In this document: positions 1 to 7,323 of the stretch, in pieces
Layout: every line of letters begins with the position of its first letter
How positions within the stretch are numbered: position 1 is the stretch's first letter
NCBI GenBank assembly: GCA_900756875.1
Contig: CAAELW010000128.1
Coordinates: forward strand, 1-7,480
Reading direction: 5' to 3'
Length of the DNA stretch: 7,480 nt
Source: Pasteurellaceae bacterium
GTDB taxonomy: Bacteria; Pseudomonadota; Gammaproteobacteria; Enterobacterales; Pasteurellaceae
Made by a program: the position numbers and the translations under genes
Notes under the pieces: model-generated
Told to the model about the DNA's origin: nothing
The model's database searches: none
The model's input: only the letters and a program-made list of their open reading frames with translations

Positions 1-183
1 CGTCAACATAATGAGTTTCACGAGCAGTGTGTCGAGCGTATTTTCTGTGACTTGATGCATTACGCCAAACCAGAAAAACTCACCGTTTATGCGCGTTATA
101 CGCGCCGTGGTGGATTGGATATTAATCCATTCCGTTCTAACTTTGAGGAAATTCCGCAAAATTTACGCTTGGCAAGACAATAA
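1..183 (+). CDS. queF: NADPH-dependent 7-cyano-7-deazaguanine reductase, C-terminal fragment (5' end outside window)
   Basis: The first 60 codons of the window read in frame 1 to a TAA stop at 181-183. They match the C-terminal end of the long (E. coli-type) QueF. This enzyme reduces preQ0 to preQ1 with NADPH in queuosine biosynthesis, in the cytosol. Visible marks are the [10 protein letters not shown] segment at the very start, which carries the family's conserved Phe-His-Glu (His7 and Glu8 of the fragment, substrate-binding residues in the family), and the [15 protein letters not shown] block near the end, typical of gamma-proteobacterial QueF. The catalytic Cys and Asp lie upstream and cannot be checked. 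The gene runs convergently to tyrA and is followed within about 10 bases by a shared hairpin terminator. Identity is from recalled family sequence and is strong despite the truncation. Confidence 0.93.
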   Translation, partial: RQHNEFHEQCVERIFCDLMHYAKPEKLTVYARYTRRGGLDINPFRSNFEEIPQNLRLARQ

Positions 184-193
184 ATCACAAAAC

Positions 194-223
194 AAAAGTG
201 CGGTGAAAATCAACCGCACTTTT
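194..223. terminator. Bidirectional intrinsic terminator made of two inverted DNA uptake sequences
   Basis: AAAAGTGCGGT at 194-204 is perfectly complementary to ACCGCACTTTT at 213-223, giving an 11-bp stem with an 8-base loop. Each arm contains an exact copy of the Haemophilus uptake core AAGTGCGGT (196-204 plus, 213-221 minus). T-rich stretches follow on both strands (TTTTATTTTA on plus, TTTTGTTTTG on minus). It sits between the queF stop (183) and the convergent tyrA stop (227-229), so it can end both transcripts. Inverted uptake-signal pairs acting as terminators are well known in Haemophilus. Confidence 0.88.
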
Positions 224-226
224 ATT

Positions 227-1351
227 TTACACATGTCGTAAATCATGAGCTTGTTGCAATAACTGACGACTCTCTTGTAAAAATTGGTCTGAATATTCCC
301 CAAACCATTCTCTCACCTGATGGAAAGCATCAATAAACCCTTGGCGATCGCCTTTTTCAAAAAACTGTAACGCTTCTTCATAAGTTTGTTTCAGGCTTTC
401 AATCACATCTAAATTTTCAGGCTTATCCATAATAATATCCGCATAAAGTGCCGCATCTTGGGCAAATAGACGACCAATCATGGCTAATTCCAAACGATAA
501 ATCGGGGAAGATAGCGCCAATAAATTGCTTAAATTGACAGGCTGTTTAGAAAGATGCAGACCATTCGCAAAGGTGGAAAAGTGACGTAATGCTTGAATGT
601 ACGTCATATTGTGATCATGCTCTGCTGCATCAATTTGATAAATTTTTGCACCCCAGATTTGAATTTGCTCTAACAACCATTCATAACGCTCACTAAAGCG
701 TCCATCACAACGCACAACCACTTGTTTTGCCATGCTTGCAATATCGGGACCAAACATTGGATGCAGCCCAACCACTGCCCCTTTATGCACGTCTAACATT
801 TTAGCTAATGGAGCACGTTTCACGGAGGTGAGATCCGCCAGTAGCATATTTTCCGTTAAATAGGGTTTTAAACGTTCTATTGTTTCTAACGTGTGATCAA
901 TCGGCACTGAGACAATAACAACATCCGCATTCGTTAAAATGCATTCTGCCACATCCCAATCACCTCGGTCTAAAATAGAAATAGGATAACCAGAGGATCG
1001 AAAATAGCGGGCAAATAACTGCCCCATTTTTCCGTAACCACCGACAATAACAATTTTGTTAATGGCTGGATTCAGGGTTTTAAAACCAAATTGATTTTCA
1101 TTGGAGTAAGATTCACGCATGAAACGACGTAGCACATCTTCAATAAGCTGTGGAGAGATTCCTGTTTTAGCCGCTTCTTCTCGGCGTGCTTGTAACATCG
1201 CTAATTCACGATCTGGTGCATAAATCGGTAAACCTTTTTCGTGCTTTACTTCGCCTACTTGGGTCACCAGTTCTAGGCGTTTAGCAAAAAGTTGAATCAG
1301 TTCACGATCGAGTGCATCAATTTCCTGACGTAAATGGTTAAGGGCATCCAT
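227..1351 (-). CDS. tyrA: Bifunctional chorismate mutase / prephenate dehydrogenase (T-protein)
   Basis: The 374-residue product is close in length to E. coli TyrA (373). It converts chorismate to prephenate and then oxidatively decarboxylates it with NAD+ to 4-hydroxyphenylpyruvate, the tyrosine branch of aromatic amino acid synthesis, in the cytosol. Residues 1-90 form the helical chorismate mutase domain ([34 protein letters not shown]). From about 99 a Rossmann domain begins with the NAD-binding GGYGKMG at 104-110. GLHPMFGP at 195-202 carries His197, the position of the catalytic histidine in the E. coli enzyme. Lys178 and Arg294, implicated in catalysis and prephenate binding in E. coli, are also present, so the enzyme looks intact. 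The C-terminal helical dimerisation domain follows ([18 protein letters not shown]). The ATG is preceded by AGGTGA. The gene follows truB with an 86-base gap holding TyrR-like boxes and an inverted repeat, which suggests its own regulation in addition to any read-through from truB. Feedback inhibition by tyrosine is expected from the family. Confidence 0.97.
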   Translation of the reverse strand: MDALNHLRQEIDALDRELIQLFAKRLELVTQVGEVKHEKGLPIYAPDRELAMLQARREEAAKTGISPQLIEDVLRRFMRESYSNENQFGFKTLNPAINKIVIVGGYGKMGQLFARYFRSSGYPISILDRGDWDVAECILTNADVVIVSVPIDHTLETIERLKPYLTENMLLADLTSVKRAPLAKMLDVHKGAVVGLHPMFGPDIASMAKQVVVRCDGRFSERYEWLLEQIQIWGAKIYQIDAAEHDHNMTYIQALRHFSTFANGLHLSKQPVNLSNLLALSSPIYRLELAMIGRLFAQDAALYADIIMDKPENLDVIESLKQTYEEALQFFEKGDRQGFIDAFHQVREWFGEYSDQFLQESRQLLQQAHDLRHV

Positions 1352-1359
1352 AATTCACC

Positions 1360-1377
1360 TGTAATATCTTATTTACA
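1360..1377 (-). promoter_or_regulatory. Candidate strong TyrR box upstream of tyrA
   Basis: On the minus strand the site reads TGTAAA-N6-ATTACA, one base away from the E. coli TyrR consensus TGTAAA-N6-TTTACA. It ends at the tyrA Shine-Dalgarno, 8 bases before the ATG. TyrR represses aromatic biosynthesis genes with tyrosine as co-effector in enteric bacteria, and a TyrR homologue is known in H. influenzae. The match was found by eye and binding is inferred. Confidence 0.6.
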
Positions 1378-1382
1378 TAGAT

Positions 1383-1400
1383 TGCAATTAAAAGGTTACA
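1383..1400 (-). promoter_or_regulatory. Candidate weak TyrR box paired with the strong box
   Basis: The minus strand reads TGTAAC-N6-ATTGCA, which keeps the TGTAA and TT/CA cores of the TyrR consensus but has three mismatches. It lies exactly 23 bases from the strong box at 1360-1377, about two helical turns. That spacing is typical of E. coli strong/weak TyrR box pairs, where a hexamer bridges the two sites. The site alone would be unconvincing; the spacing is the main support. Confidence 0.4.
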
Positions 1401-1404
1401 GGTG

Positions 1405-1433
1405 AGATTACTGGAATTAAAACAGAAAGGCAA
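1405..1433 (-). promoter_or_regulatory. Possible weak tyrA promoter
   Basis: On the minus strand TTGCCT (1428-1433) and TAATCT (1405-1410) are 17 bases apart, matching the sigma-70 -35 and -10 hexamers at only 4/6 and 3/6 positions. A start from here would place both TyrR-like boxes in the initially transcribed region, where bound repressor could block transcription. The alternative is that tyrA is transcribed only by read-through from truB, since no terminator separates them. Confidence 0.25.
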
Positions 1434-1437
1434 ATGA

Positions 1438-2361
1438 TTAGAGAGATTGTGTAATCAAGCGTTGTGGACGAATCACATTGTTATCATCGACAAGTGCTAC
1501 GCCTAAAAAGATATTCTCGTCAGAAAACAACCGCACTTGACCATGTAATTTTGCTTCATTAGCAAATTTGACTCGTTGTCCAAAGCCGATACCTTTACTT
1601 TGTTCAGCATTTAGTTGTAATGCGGGTAATTTACTGATCGCTGTATCTGTCGTTAAAAGATGTTGATCAAGTTGTGCAAGATCACCTTGTTCTGCAAGTG
1701 CTTGCAAAGCATCCCATGTCATCATCTTTTCTGTTGGATAATCCGCAACCGCAGTTCGACGTAACACTGTCACATGAGCGCCACAACCTAACACTTCACC
1801 TAAATCATCCACTAATGTACGGATATAGGTTCCTTTCGAACAATGCACTTCTAAAGTTAGAAAAGGGGCTTGATACTCGATAAAGTTCAGTTCAAAAATC
1901 GTGATAGGACGCGCTTCACGTTCTACGGTAATGCCTGCGCGAGCATACTCATACAACGGTTTCCCATTGTGCTTTAATGCAGAAAACATGGTCGGCACTT
2001 GCAAAATATCACCACGGAATTGTTCAAGCGCGGTCAAAATTTGTGATGTTTCGACATTGACAGGGCGCGTTTCGACCACTTGACCTTCGGCATCCGAGGT
2101 ATCCGTACGTTCACCTAGTTTTGCTGTAACCACATAGCGTTTATCCGCATCTAACAAAAACTGGGAAAACTTTGTAGCTTCACCTAAACAAATGGGCAGC
2201 ATACCGGTTGCTAATGGATCGAGCGCACCGGTATGCCCTGCTTTATTCGCTTGGAATACGCGTTTCACTTTTTGCATAATGTCATTCGATGACATGCCTT
2301 GTGGCTTATCTAATAAAAATACGCCATCAATATCACGTCCACGCTTGCGAGGTCTCGACAT
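1438..2361 (-). CDS. truB: tRNA pseudouridine-55 synthase
   Basis: The 307-residue protein (E. coli TruB 314) isomerises U55 in the T-loop of nearly all tRNAs and also acts as a tRNA chaperone. The N-terminal [15 protein letters not shown] stretch leads to [16 protein letters not shown], which contains the catalytic Asp48 at the same number as in E. coli. [20 protein letters not shown] and [15 protein letters not shown] (substrate-binding region of the family) follow. The last 55 residues or so correspond to the small C-terminal PUA-like domain. The ATG shares its A with the TAA stop of rbfA (TAATG), indicating coupled translation; a GAGG about 10 bases upstream, inside rbfA, can serve as Shine-Dalgarno. 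An exact uptake sequence lies in the 3' part of the gene. The downstream neighbour is tyrA, not rpsO as in E. coli. Confidence 0.97.
   Translation of the reverse strand: MSRPRKRGRDIDGVFLLDKPQGMSSNDIMQKVKRVFQANKAGHTGALDPLATGMLPICLGEATKFSQFLLDADKRYVVTAKLGERTDTSDAEGQVVETRPVNVETSQILTALEQFRGDILQVPTMFSALKHNGKPLYEYARAGITVEREARPITIFELNFIEYQAPFLTLEVHCSKGTYIRTLVDDLGEVLGCGAHVTVLRRTAVADYPTEKMMTWDALQALAEQGDLAQLDQHLLTTDTAISKLPALQLNAEQSKGIGFGQRVKFANEAKLHGQVRLFSDENIFLGVALVDDNNVIRPQRLITQSL
1530..1538 (-). other. DNA uptake signal sequence (Hin-type core) inside truB
   Basis: The minus strand reads AAGTGCGGT followed by TGTTTTCT, an exact 9-base uptake core with a T-rich downstream flank. It is recognised by the natural competence machinery of Haemophilus and relatives. 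Here it is embedded in the coding region and encodes part of the PUA-like domain (QVRLFS). Confidence 0.85.
2026..2034 (+). other. One-mismatch uptake signal inside truB
   Basis: AAGCGCGGT differs from the uptake core at one base (C for T at the fourth position) and keeps the usual flank TCAAAATTTG. In the truB frame it encodes part of ILTALEQF. It may be a decayed or incipient uptake sequence. Confidence 0.5.
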
Positions 2362-2747
2362 TAGTCATTTTCCTCAACGTGTTTTTTCTCGTCTTCACGT
2401 ATCACGTTTGTCACTAAGTTAGACATACGCATCCCTTCAACTAAGGATTGATCGTAGAAGAAACGAATTTCCGGCACAATGCGTAAGCGCATTGCTTTAC
2501 CCACTAATGAACGAATATAAGGTGCCGCTTTTTCTAACCCTTTCATACCTTGTGCAATCGCCACTTCATCATGATCAAACAAAAATGTGACAAACACTTT
2601 TGCATAAGCTAAATCGCTTGATACTTCCACATCAGACACGGTTACCATGCCAATACGGGGATCTTTTACTTCCCGTTGTAAAATGATGGCGATTTCTTTT
2701 TGTAATTCTTGTGCAACACGATCGCTGCGTTTAAATTCTCTTGCCAT
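2361..2747 (-). CDS. rbfA: 30S ribosome-binding factor A
   Basis: The 128-residue protein (E. coli RbfA 133) is a single KH-fold domain that binds the 30S subunit and assists late 16S rRNA maturation, notably at the 5' end, and cold adaptation. Family-typical segments are [20 protein letters not shown] at the N-terminus, [25 protein letters not shown] in the middle, and [20 protein letters not shown] followed by [11 protein letters not shown] near the end. The charged tail (residues 117-128) is shorter than in E. coli. The ATG is preceded by a purine-rich but weak AAGAGAAAT. The gene is separated from infB by 62 bases that hold a terminator-like hairpin and overlaps truB by one base, so it is translated in tandem with truB. 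Confidence 0.96.
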   Translation of the reverse strand: MAREFKRSDRVAQELQKEIAIILQREVKDPRIGMVTVSDVEVSSDLAYAKVFVTFLFDHDEVAIAQGMKGLEKAAPYIRSLVGKAMRLRIVPEIRFFYDQSLVEGMRMSNLVTNVIREDEKKHVEEND

Positions 2748-2762
2748 AATATTTCTCTTATT

Positions 2763-2803
2763 AAAAAGCGGTCAAAAATACGTTGAATTTTGACCGCTCT
2801 TTT
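2763..2803 (-). terminator. Terminator-like hairpin between infB and rbfA, derived from degenerate uptake sequences
   Basis: AGCGGTCAAAA at 2767-2777 and TTTTGACCGCT at 2788-2798 form a perfect 11-bp stem with a 10-base loop. On the minus strand the stem is followed by TTTTT, so it reads as an intrinsic terminator 11 bases after the infB stop; a T-run on plus makes it formally bidirectional. The minus arm reads AAGAGCGGTCAAAATT, the Hin uptake core with a single mismatch; the plus arm AAAAGCGGT has two. Only 15 bases lie between the hairpin and rbfA, leaving no room for a promoter after it, so it more likely attenuates than ends the operon. Confidence 0.72.
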
Positions 2804-2809
2804 TATCGA

Positions 2810-5323
2810 TTAGATTGAACGTTTAATTTCAACGACTTCAAACACCTCGATTTGGTCGCCGACTTTTACGTCATTATAGTTTTTAACGCCGATACCACAT
2901 TCCATACCATTACGGACTTCAGAGACGTCATCTTTGAAACGACGGAGAGATTCTAACTCACCTTCAAAGATTACCACGTTATCACGTAATACGCGGATTG
3001 GGTTGTTACGTTTTACTACACCTTCAGTCACCATACAACCTGCGATTGCACCAAATTTCGGATGTTTGAACACATCACGCACTTCAGCCAAGCCGATGAT
3101 TTCTTGTTTGAATTCAGGTTGTAGCATACCACTCATCGCGGCTTTCACATCATTTAAGAGTTCATAAATGATCGAGTAATAACGAAGGTCAATATTTTCG
3201 GCTTCGATAATACGACGAGCTGATGCATCCGCACGAACATTAAAGCCGACCATAATCGCATTAGAAGCTGCAGCTAAGGTTGCATCAGTTTCAGAAATAC
3301 CACCCACACCAGAACCAACAACTTTCACTTTCACTTCATCAGTAGAAAGATCTTGTAATGATTGAATAATGGCTTCTACAGAACCTTGTACGTCTGCTTT
3401 CACGATGATATTCAGTTCAGCTACATCACCTTCAGTCATATTGCTAAACATATTTTCAAGTTTCGCTTTTTGCTGACGAGCAAGTTTCACTTCACGGAAC
3501 TTACCTTGACGGTGTAATGCCACTTCACGTGCTTTTTTCTCATCACGCACTACAGTTGCTTCATCACCCGCTGCAGGTACGCCAGAAAGACCTAACACCT
3601 CAACAGGAATAGATGGACCGGCTTCATCGATTTCTTTACCGTTTTCATCGCGCATTGCACGAACACGACCGTATTCAAAACCACAAAGTACGATATCACC
3701 TTTACGTAAAGTACCTGATTGAACAAGAATGGTTGCAACTGGACCACGACCTTTATCAAGGTAAGATTCAATCACTACACCACTTGCCATACCGTCTTTT
3801 ACAGCCGTTAATTCAAGTACTTCTGATTGAAGCAATATGGCATCTAATAAGTCATCAACACCAGTACCTTTCTTCGCAGAAACAGGCACGAATTGTACAT
3901 CACCACCGAATTTCTCAGAAATCACTTCATGTTGAAGTAACTCTTGTTCTACGCGATCTGGATTGGCTTCTGGTTTATCAATTTTGTTCACCGCAACCAC
4001 TAAAGGCGCACCCGCTGCTTTCGCGTGTTGAATCGCTTCAATAGTTTGAGGCATCACACCATCATCTGCCGCAACAACAAGCACGACGATATCCGTTGCT
4101 TTCGCACCACGTGCACGCATTGAGGTAAACGCGGCGTGTCCCGGGGTATCTAAGAAGGTAATCATTTTACCGTCGTCCATTTCTACGTGGTACGCACCAA
4201 TGTGCTGAGTAATACCACCTGCCTCACCTGCTGCAACTTTCGCTTTACGAATATAGTCAAGTAATGAGGTTTTACCATGGTCAACGTGCCCCATAATGGT
4301 CACAACCGGTGCACGAGTTACTTTTTCAGCATTAACATCGCGATCGCCTAATACTTCTTCTTCAAGTTCATTTTCATTGCGAAGAATCACTTTATGACCT
4401 AATTCCTCAGCCACTAATTGCGCTGTTTCTTGGTCAAGCACTTGGTTAATGGTTACCATTTCGCCCATCTTCATCATTGCTTTGATGATTTCAGTCGCTT
4501 TGGTTGCCATTTTATTCGCTAATTCTGCGACGGTAATCGTTTCACCAATAACAACATCCTGTTTCACAACCTGAACAGGTTTAGTGAAAGCTTGCTGCAA
4601 TGCAGCACCTTTCTTACCATTTTTACCTTTGCCGAATTTACCGTCTTTTTGGTTTTTACGGTTAGATTCGCGCTCATTTTTATTGCCACCCTTCACGTCA
4701 TCGCGTTCTTTTTTCGCTTTAGCGACTTTATTTTTGCCTCGACCACGATTTTCATTACGACGTTCTTCTTCGTCTTCCGCTTCTAAAGCATAACGAGAGC
4801 TTAAATTGTAATCAGTATAATCTTCTGATGCGCTTTCATTGCTTGACGTATCCGCTTCAGCATAACGTTTAGCATCTTCAGCTGCTTTACGTGCTTGCTC
4901 TTCTGCTTTTTGACGAGCAAGTTCTTCCGCTTTGCGACGAAGCTCTGCCTCTTCCGCTTTGCGTTTTTCTTTTTCTGGATCTACAGATTTAGGTTTATTT
5001 TCAACCGCACTTTGTGCTGGTTTTGCTGCCTTTTCAGCCTCTACCTTAGCTTTTTCGGCTTTCGCTTTTTCAGCGGCTAAACGTGCTTTTTCTTCAGCCG
5101 CTTTCTTTGCAGCCGCTTCAGCTTCTTGCTCGGCTTTTAATTTTGCTGCTTCTTCCGCTTTTTTAGCGGCATCTGTTGGCACAGTGCGTTTTTTACGAAC
5201 TTCAACTTGTACCGCTTTTGCCTTACCGCCTGCTGTTGTACTACTTACGGTTGTTTTTGTTCTGCGTTGAATACTTAGTTTTTTCGGTGCATTTGCATCC
5301 GTATTTTTTACATCTTCAGTCAT
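2810..5323 (-). CDS. infB: Translation initiation factor IF-2
   Basis: The 837-residue GTPase (E. coli IF2 890) delivers fMet-tRNA to the 30S subunit and promotes subunit joining. After a short basic head ([11 protein letters not shown], 14-24), residues 52-157 are a low-complexity Ala/Glu/Lys/Arg helix-forming stretch, followed by an acidic then very basic linker (160-240). The IF2_N module is at about 258-315 ([21 protein letters not shown]). The G domain carries G1 GHVDHGKT at 345-352, G2 around Thr372 (GITQHIG), G3 DTPGH at 392-396, G4 NKID at 446-449 and G5 SAK at 482-484, all intact. Domain II, a linker and the fMet-tRNA-binding C-terminal barrel follow to the end ([21 protein letters not shown]). 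The start is ATG, 7 bases after a strong GGAG that overlaps the nusA stop (TAAGGAG), implying translational coupling. An exact uptake sequence lies within the charged N-terminal stretch. Confidence 0.98.
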   Translation of the reverse strand: MTEDVKNTDANAPKKLSIQRRTKTTVSSTTAGGKAKAVQVEVRKKRTVPTDAAKKAEEAAKLKAEQEAEAAAKKAAEEKARLAAEKAKAEKAKVEAEKAAKPAQSAVENKPKSVDPEKEKRKAEEAELRRKAEELARQKAEEQARKAAEDAKRYAEADTSSNESASEDYTDYNLSSRYALEAEDEEERRNENRGRGKNKVAKAKKERDDVKGGNKNERESNRKNQKDGKFGKGKNGKKGAALQQAFTKPVQVVKQDVVIGETITVAELANKMATKATEIIKAMMKMGEMVTINQVLDQETAQLVAEELGHKVILRNENELEEEVLGDRDVNAEKVTRAPVVTIMGHVDHGKTSLLDYIRKAKVAAGEAGGITQHIGAYHVEMDDGKMITFLDTPGHAAFTSMRARGAKATDIVVLVVAADDGVMPQTIEAIQHAKAAGAPLVVAVNKIDKPEANPDRVEQELLQHEVISEKFGGDVQFVPVSAKKGTGVDDLLDAILLQSEVLELTAVKDGMASGVVIESYLDKGRGPVATILVQSGTLRKGDIVLCGFEYGRVRAMRDENGKEIDEAGPSIPVEVLGLSGVPAAGDEATVVRDEKKAREVALHRQGKFREVKLARQQKAKLENMFSNMTEGDVAELNIIVKADVQGSVEAIIQSLQDLSTDEVKVKVVGSGVGGISETDATLAAASNAIMVGFNVRADASARRIIEAENIDLRYYSIIYELLNDVKAAMSGMLQPEFKQEIIGLAEVRDVFKHPKFGAIAGCMVTEGVVKRNNPIRVLRDNVVIFEGELESLRRFKDDVSEVRNGMECGIGVKNYNDVKVGDQIEVFEVVEIKRSI
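5004..5012 (-). other. DNA uptake signal sequence inside infB
   Basis: The minus strand reads AAAGTGCGGTTGAAAATAAA: an exact 9-base core with an extra leading A and an A/T-rich flank, close to the extended Haemophilus consensus. It encodes residues QSAVENK (about 104-110) of the dispensable-looking charged N-terminal region of IF-2, a place where such a sequence costs little. Confidence 0.87.
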
Positions 5324-5330
5324 TATTAAA

Positions 5331-5337
5331 CTCCTTA
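5331..5337 (-). promoter_or_regulatory. infB ribosome binding site overlapping the nusA stop codon
   Basis: The minus strand reads TAAGGAG, in which TAA is the nusA stop and AGGAG is the Shine-Dalgarno. It lies 7 bases before the infB ATG. Ribosomes ending nusA would sit on the infB initiation site, favouring coupled synthesis. Confidence 0.8.
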
Positions 5338-6822
5338 CTCTTCGCTAAACCAGCAAATATTACGAGCAGCCATAATGAAATCAGCAGCCTGCTCTGCGGT
5401 TAATTCTTCGATATCAGCTAAATCATCTACACCTTGCTCCGCAAGTTCTTCAAGTGTAGTAATTTGTTTTTCAGCTAATTTAAAGGCAATATGACGGTTC
5501 ATGCCTTCAAGATTTAATAAACGATCTTCGATATTCGCTTTTTTCAAGGCTTCTTCTTCTGCTGCAGCGGCTGCAGTAATCGCATCTTTTGCACGACCTT
5601 GTAACTCTTCGATAAGATCTTCATCTTCTAAACCATCAATTGCAGTCAGTTCACTCACAGGAACATAAGCCACTTCTTCTAATGAAGTAAAACCTTCGTC
5701 CACTAAGATTTGAGCAAACTCTTCATCAAGACCTAATTTATCCATGAATAAATTTAATACTTTGATATCTTCCGCTTGATGTTTTTCATTTAATTGTTCG
5801 GTAGTCATTACGTTTAATGTCCAACCGGTTAATTGTGTCGCTAAACGTACATTCTGACCATTACGACCAATTGCTTGTGCTAAGTTGTCAGCATTAACCG
5901 CAATATCCATTGAGTGGTTATCTTCATCAACGATAATTGAAGTCACATCAGCTGGCGCCATTGCATTGATCACATATTGCGCCGGATTATCATCCCAAAG
6001 TACGATATCTACTCGTTCACCACCTAATTCATTGGTAATCGCTTGAACGCGTGCACCACGCATCCCCACACATGCACCCACTGGGTCGATACGTTTGTCA
6101 TTTGATTTCACCGCAATTTTTGCACGAGAACCAGGATCACGTGCGGCACCACGAATTTCAAGCATTTCCTCACCGATTTCTGGTACTTCAATACGGAATA
6201 ACTCGATTAACATTTCAGGTTTTGCACGAGTCACAAATAATTGTGCGGTTTTGCTTTCTGGATTCACTTTATAAAGCACACCACGAACACGATCACCAGG
6301 GCGGAAGTTTTCACGTGGAAGCATATCTTCACGCATAATCACCGCTTCAGCTTTATTGCCTAAATCTAAAATGATGCTTTCACGATTTACTTTTTTCACC
6401 GTACCCGTAACAATCTTGCCTTCTTCAGAACGGAATTGCTCAACCACTTTTGCACGCTCAGCTTCACGAATTTTTGTACTGATCACTTGGCGAGCAGTTT
6501 GCATTGCAATACGGTCAAATGCGATAGACTCAATTTGGTCTTCAACATAATCACCAAGTTGAACATTCGGATCTTCAAATTGTGCCGCTTCTAATGTCAT
6601 TTCTTTTGTTGGCACTTTAACTTCATCAACCACCAACCAACGACGGAATGTATCAAACTCACCTGTTTTAGGGTTGATAGATACGCGAATATCGGTTTCA
6701 TAGTCATATTTTTTCTTCGTTGAAAGCGCAATCGCACTCTCTAACGCTTCAAAAATCTTTTCACGTGGTAATAACTTCTCGTTAGATACTGCTTCAGCAG
6801 CTAACAAAATCTCTTTACTCAT
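5335..6822 (-). CDS. nusA: Transcription termination/antitermination factor NusA
   Basis: The 495-residue protein has exactly the E. coli NusA length. It binds RNA polymerase near the RNA exit channel, enhances pausing and intrinsic termination, and takes part in rRNA antitermination. Order of domains: polymerase-binding N-terminal domain (1-130), S1 domain (about 135-200, [20 protein letters not shown]), KH1 with the GMRG loop at 253-256, KH2 with GRNG at 319-322, then two acidic repeats (about 360-415 and 436-490; [16 protein letters not shown] and [22 protein letters not shown]). The presence of both acidic repeats is typical of gamma-proteobacteria. The C-terminus NICWFSEE is nearly that of E. 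coli. The ATG lies 10 bases after a GGAG located just after the rimP stop, with 15 bases between the genes. In E. coli NusA influences expression of its own operon; the terminator-like hairpins upstream and downstream here would allow the same, but that is inferred. Confidence 0.98.
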   Translation of the reverse strand: MSKEILLAAEAVSNEKLLPREKIFEALESAIALSTKKKYDYETDIRVSINPKTGEFDTFRRWLVVDEVKVPTKEMTLEAAQFEDPNVQLGDYVEDQIESIAFDRIAMQTARQVISTKIREAERAKVVEQFRSEEGKIVTGTVKKVNRESIILDLGNKAEAVIMREDMLPRENFRPGDRVRGVLYKVNPESKTAQLFVTRAKPEMLIELFRIEVPEIGEEMLEIRGAARDPGSRAKIAVKSNDKRIDPVGACVGMRGARVQAITNELGGERVDIVLWDDNPAQYVINAMAPADVTSIIVDEDNHSMDIAVNADNLAQAIGRNGQNVRLATQLTGWTLNVMTTEQLNEKHQAEDIKVLNLFMDKLGLDEEFAQILVDEGFTSLEEVAYVPVSELTAIDGLEDEDLIEELQGRAKDAITAAAAAEEEALKKANIEDRLLNLEGMNRHIAFKLAEKQITTLEELAEQGVDDLADIEELTAEQAADFIMAARNICWFSEE

Positions 6823-6837
6823 TTTCCTTTTTCTCCT

Positions 6838-7293
6838 TTAAAATTTTGCGATTACATTGGCTTTTTGAATGTTGCCAAAAATAAGAACTTGTTCCTGACC
6901 ATCAACAATAAGTGTCAACATGTCATTTTCAATTTTTTCCAATTTACCCTGCCATTTACGGCGATCTAAAACAGGAATACGTAAATGCACAGCGATATCC
7001 TCGCCCACATAACGTTGGAATTGTTCAAGCGTAAATAATGGACGATCTAAACCTGGTGATGATACTTCTAGGTTATATTTATCCGCAATCGGATCTTCCA
7101 CGTCTAAAATCGCGCTCACTTGACGACTTACATCAGCACAATCATCAACGCCTACGCCACCTTCTTTATCAATGAATAAACGTACGGTCATAAAACGCCC
7201 TGCACGTTGGCATTCAATCCCCCAAAGTTCGCAGCCTAAGTCTTCTACTGCACCTTGAAGCATCTCTTGCAATTTTTGTTCTAATGTTGCCAA
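6838..7293 (-). CDS. rimP: Ribosome maturation factor RimP, with a TTG start codon
   Basis: The 151-residue product (E. coli RimP 150, older name YhbC) acts early in 30S subunit assembly. The N-terminal domain has the alpha/beta fold region ending in [20 protein letters not shown] (50-69), then the family signature [13 protein letters not shown] at 74-86. The C-terminal Sm-like domain follows ([22 protein letters not shown]), ending [11 protein letters not shown]. The start is TTG: it aligns with the accepted E. coli start (M-S-T-L-E-Q-K-L against M-A-T-L-E-Q-K-L), AGGAG lies 6 bases upstream, and an in-frame TAG four codons before it (7303-7305) rules out anything longer. The next in-frame ATG is codon 11, which would cut into the first helix. 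The gene is the first protein gene after the initiator tRNA, behind two terminator-like hairpins. Confidence 0.97.
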   Translation of the reverse strand: MATLEQKLQEMLQGAVEDLGCELWGIECQRAGRFMTVRLFIDKEGGVGVDDCADVSRQVSAILDVEDPIADKYNLEVSSPGLDRPLFTLEQFQRYVGEDIAVHLRIPVLDRRKWQGKLEKIENDMLTLIVDGQEQVLIFGNIQKANVIAKF

Positions 7294-7299
7294 TTTTTG

Positions 7300-7304
7300 C
7301 TCCT
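7300..7304 (-). promoter_or_regulatory. Ribosome binding site that fixes the rimP TTG start
   Basis: The minus strand reads AGGAG, 6 bases before TTG at 7291-7293. It overlaps the in-frame TAG (7303-7305). This spacing is optimal for TTG and much too far for the next ATG in frame. Confidence 0.85.
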
Positions 7305-7323
7305 AATCTTAAAATTCAGACAT

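Larger units (their letters stand above)
1351..1410 (-). repeat. Long inverted repeat in the tyrA leader covering the ribosome binding site
   Basis: TCACCTGTAA at 1355-1364 and TTACAGGTGA at 1396-1405 are perfect 10-base inverted copies separated by 31 bases. If one bulged base (1406) is allowed, pairing extends four more bases on each side (1407-1410 with 1351-1354). In tyrA-sense RNA the 3' arm contains the Shine-Dalgarno AGGTGA and reaches the A of the AUG. The 5' arm would act as an anti-Shine-Dalgarno. No T-run follows, so it is not an intrinsic terminator. The inner bases of the arms coincide with half-sites of the TyrR-like boxes, so DNA-level recognition is an alternative explanation. 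Confidence 0.6.

Noticed and set aside
1351..1437. Intrinsic terminator between truB and tyrA
   Set aside because: The inverted repeat there has a 31-base loop and no T-run after the 3' arm, so it does not look like a terminator.
3613..4044. 143-codon plus-strand open frame
   Set aside because: It lies fully antisense to the conserved GTPase core of infB, has His/Leu-rich composition typical of an antisense shadow, and shows no known motif.
4694..4696. GTG codon 210 of infB as an internal start for a short IF-2
   Set aside because: No convincing ribosome binding site ahead of it and it falls in the variable linker; not reported as a separate gene product.
4932..5270. 112-codon plus-strand open frame rich in Ala, Ser and Phe
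   Set aside because: It is the complement of the Ala/Glu/Lys-rich part of infB; such composition keeps the opposite strand open. No Shine-Dalgarno or recognisable domain.
6241..6249. TTGTGCGGT, resembling an uptake core
   Set aside because: Two mismatches in the 9-base core and no typical flank; expected by chance in nusA coding sequence.
6051..6338. 95-codon plus-strand open frame
   Set aside because: Antisense to the KH1/S1 region of nusA, with His-rich composition and no initiation signals.
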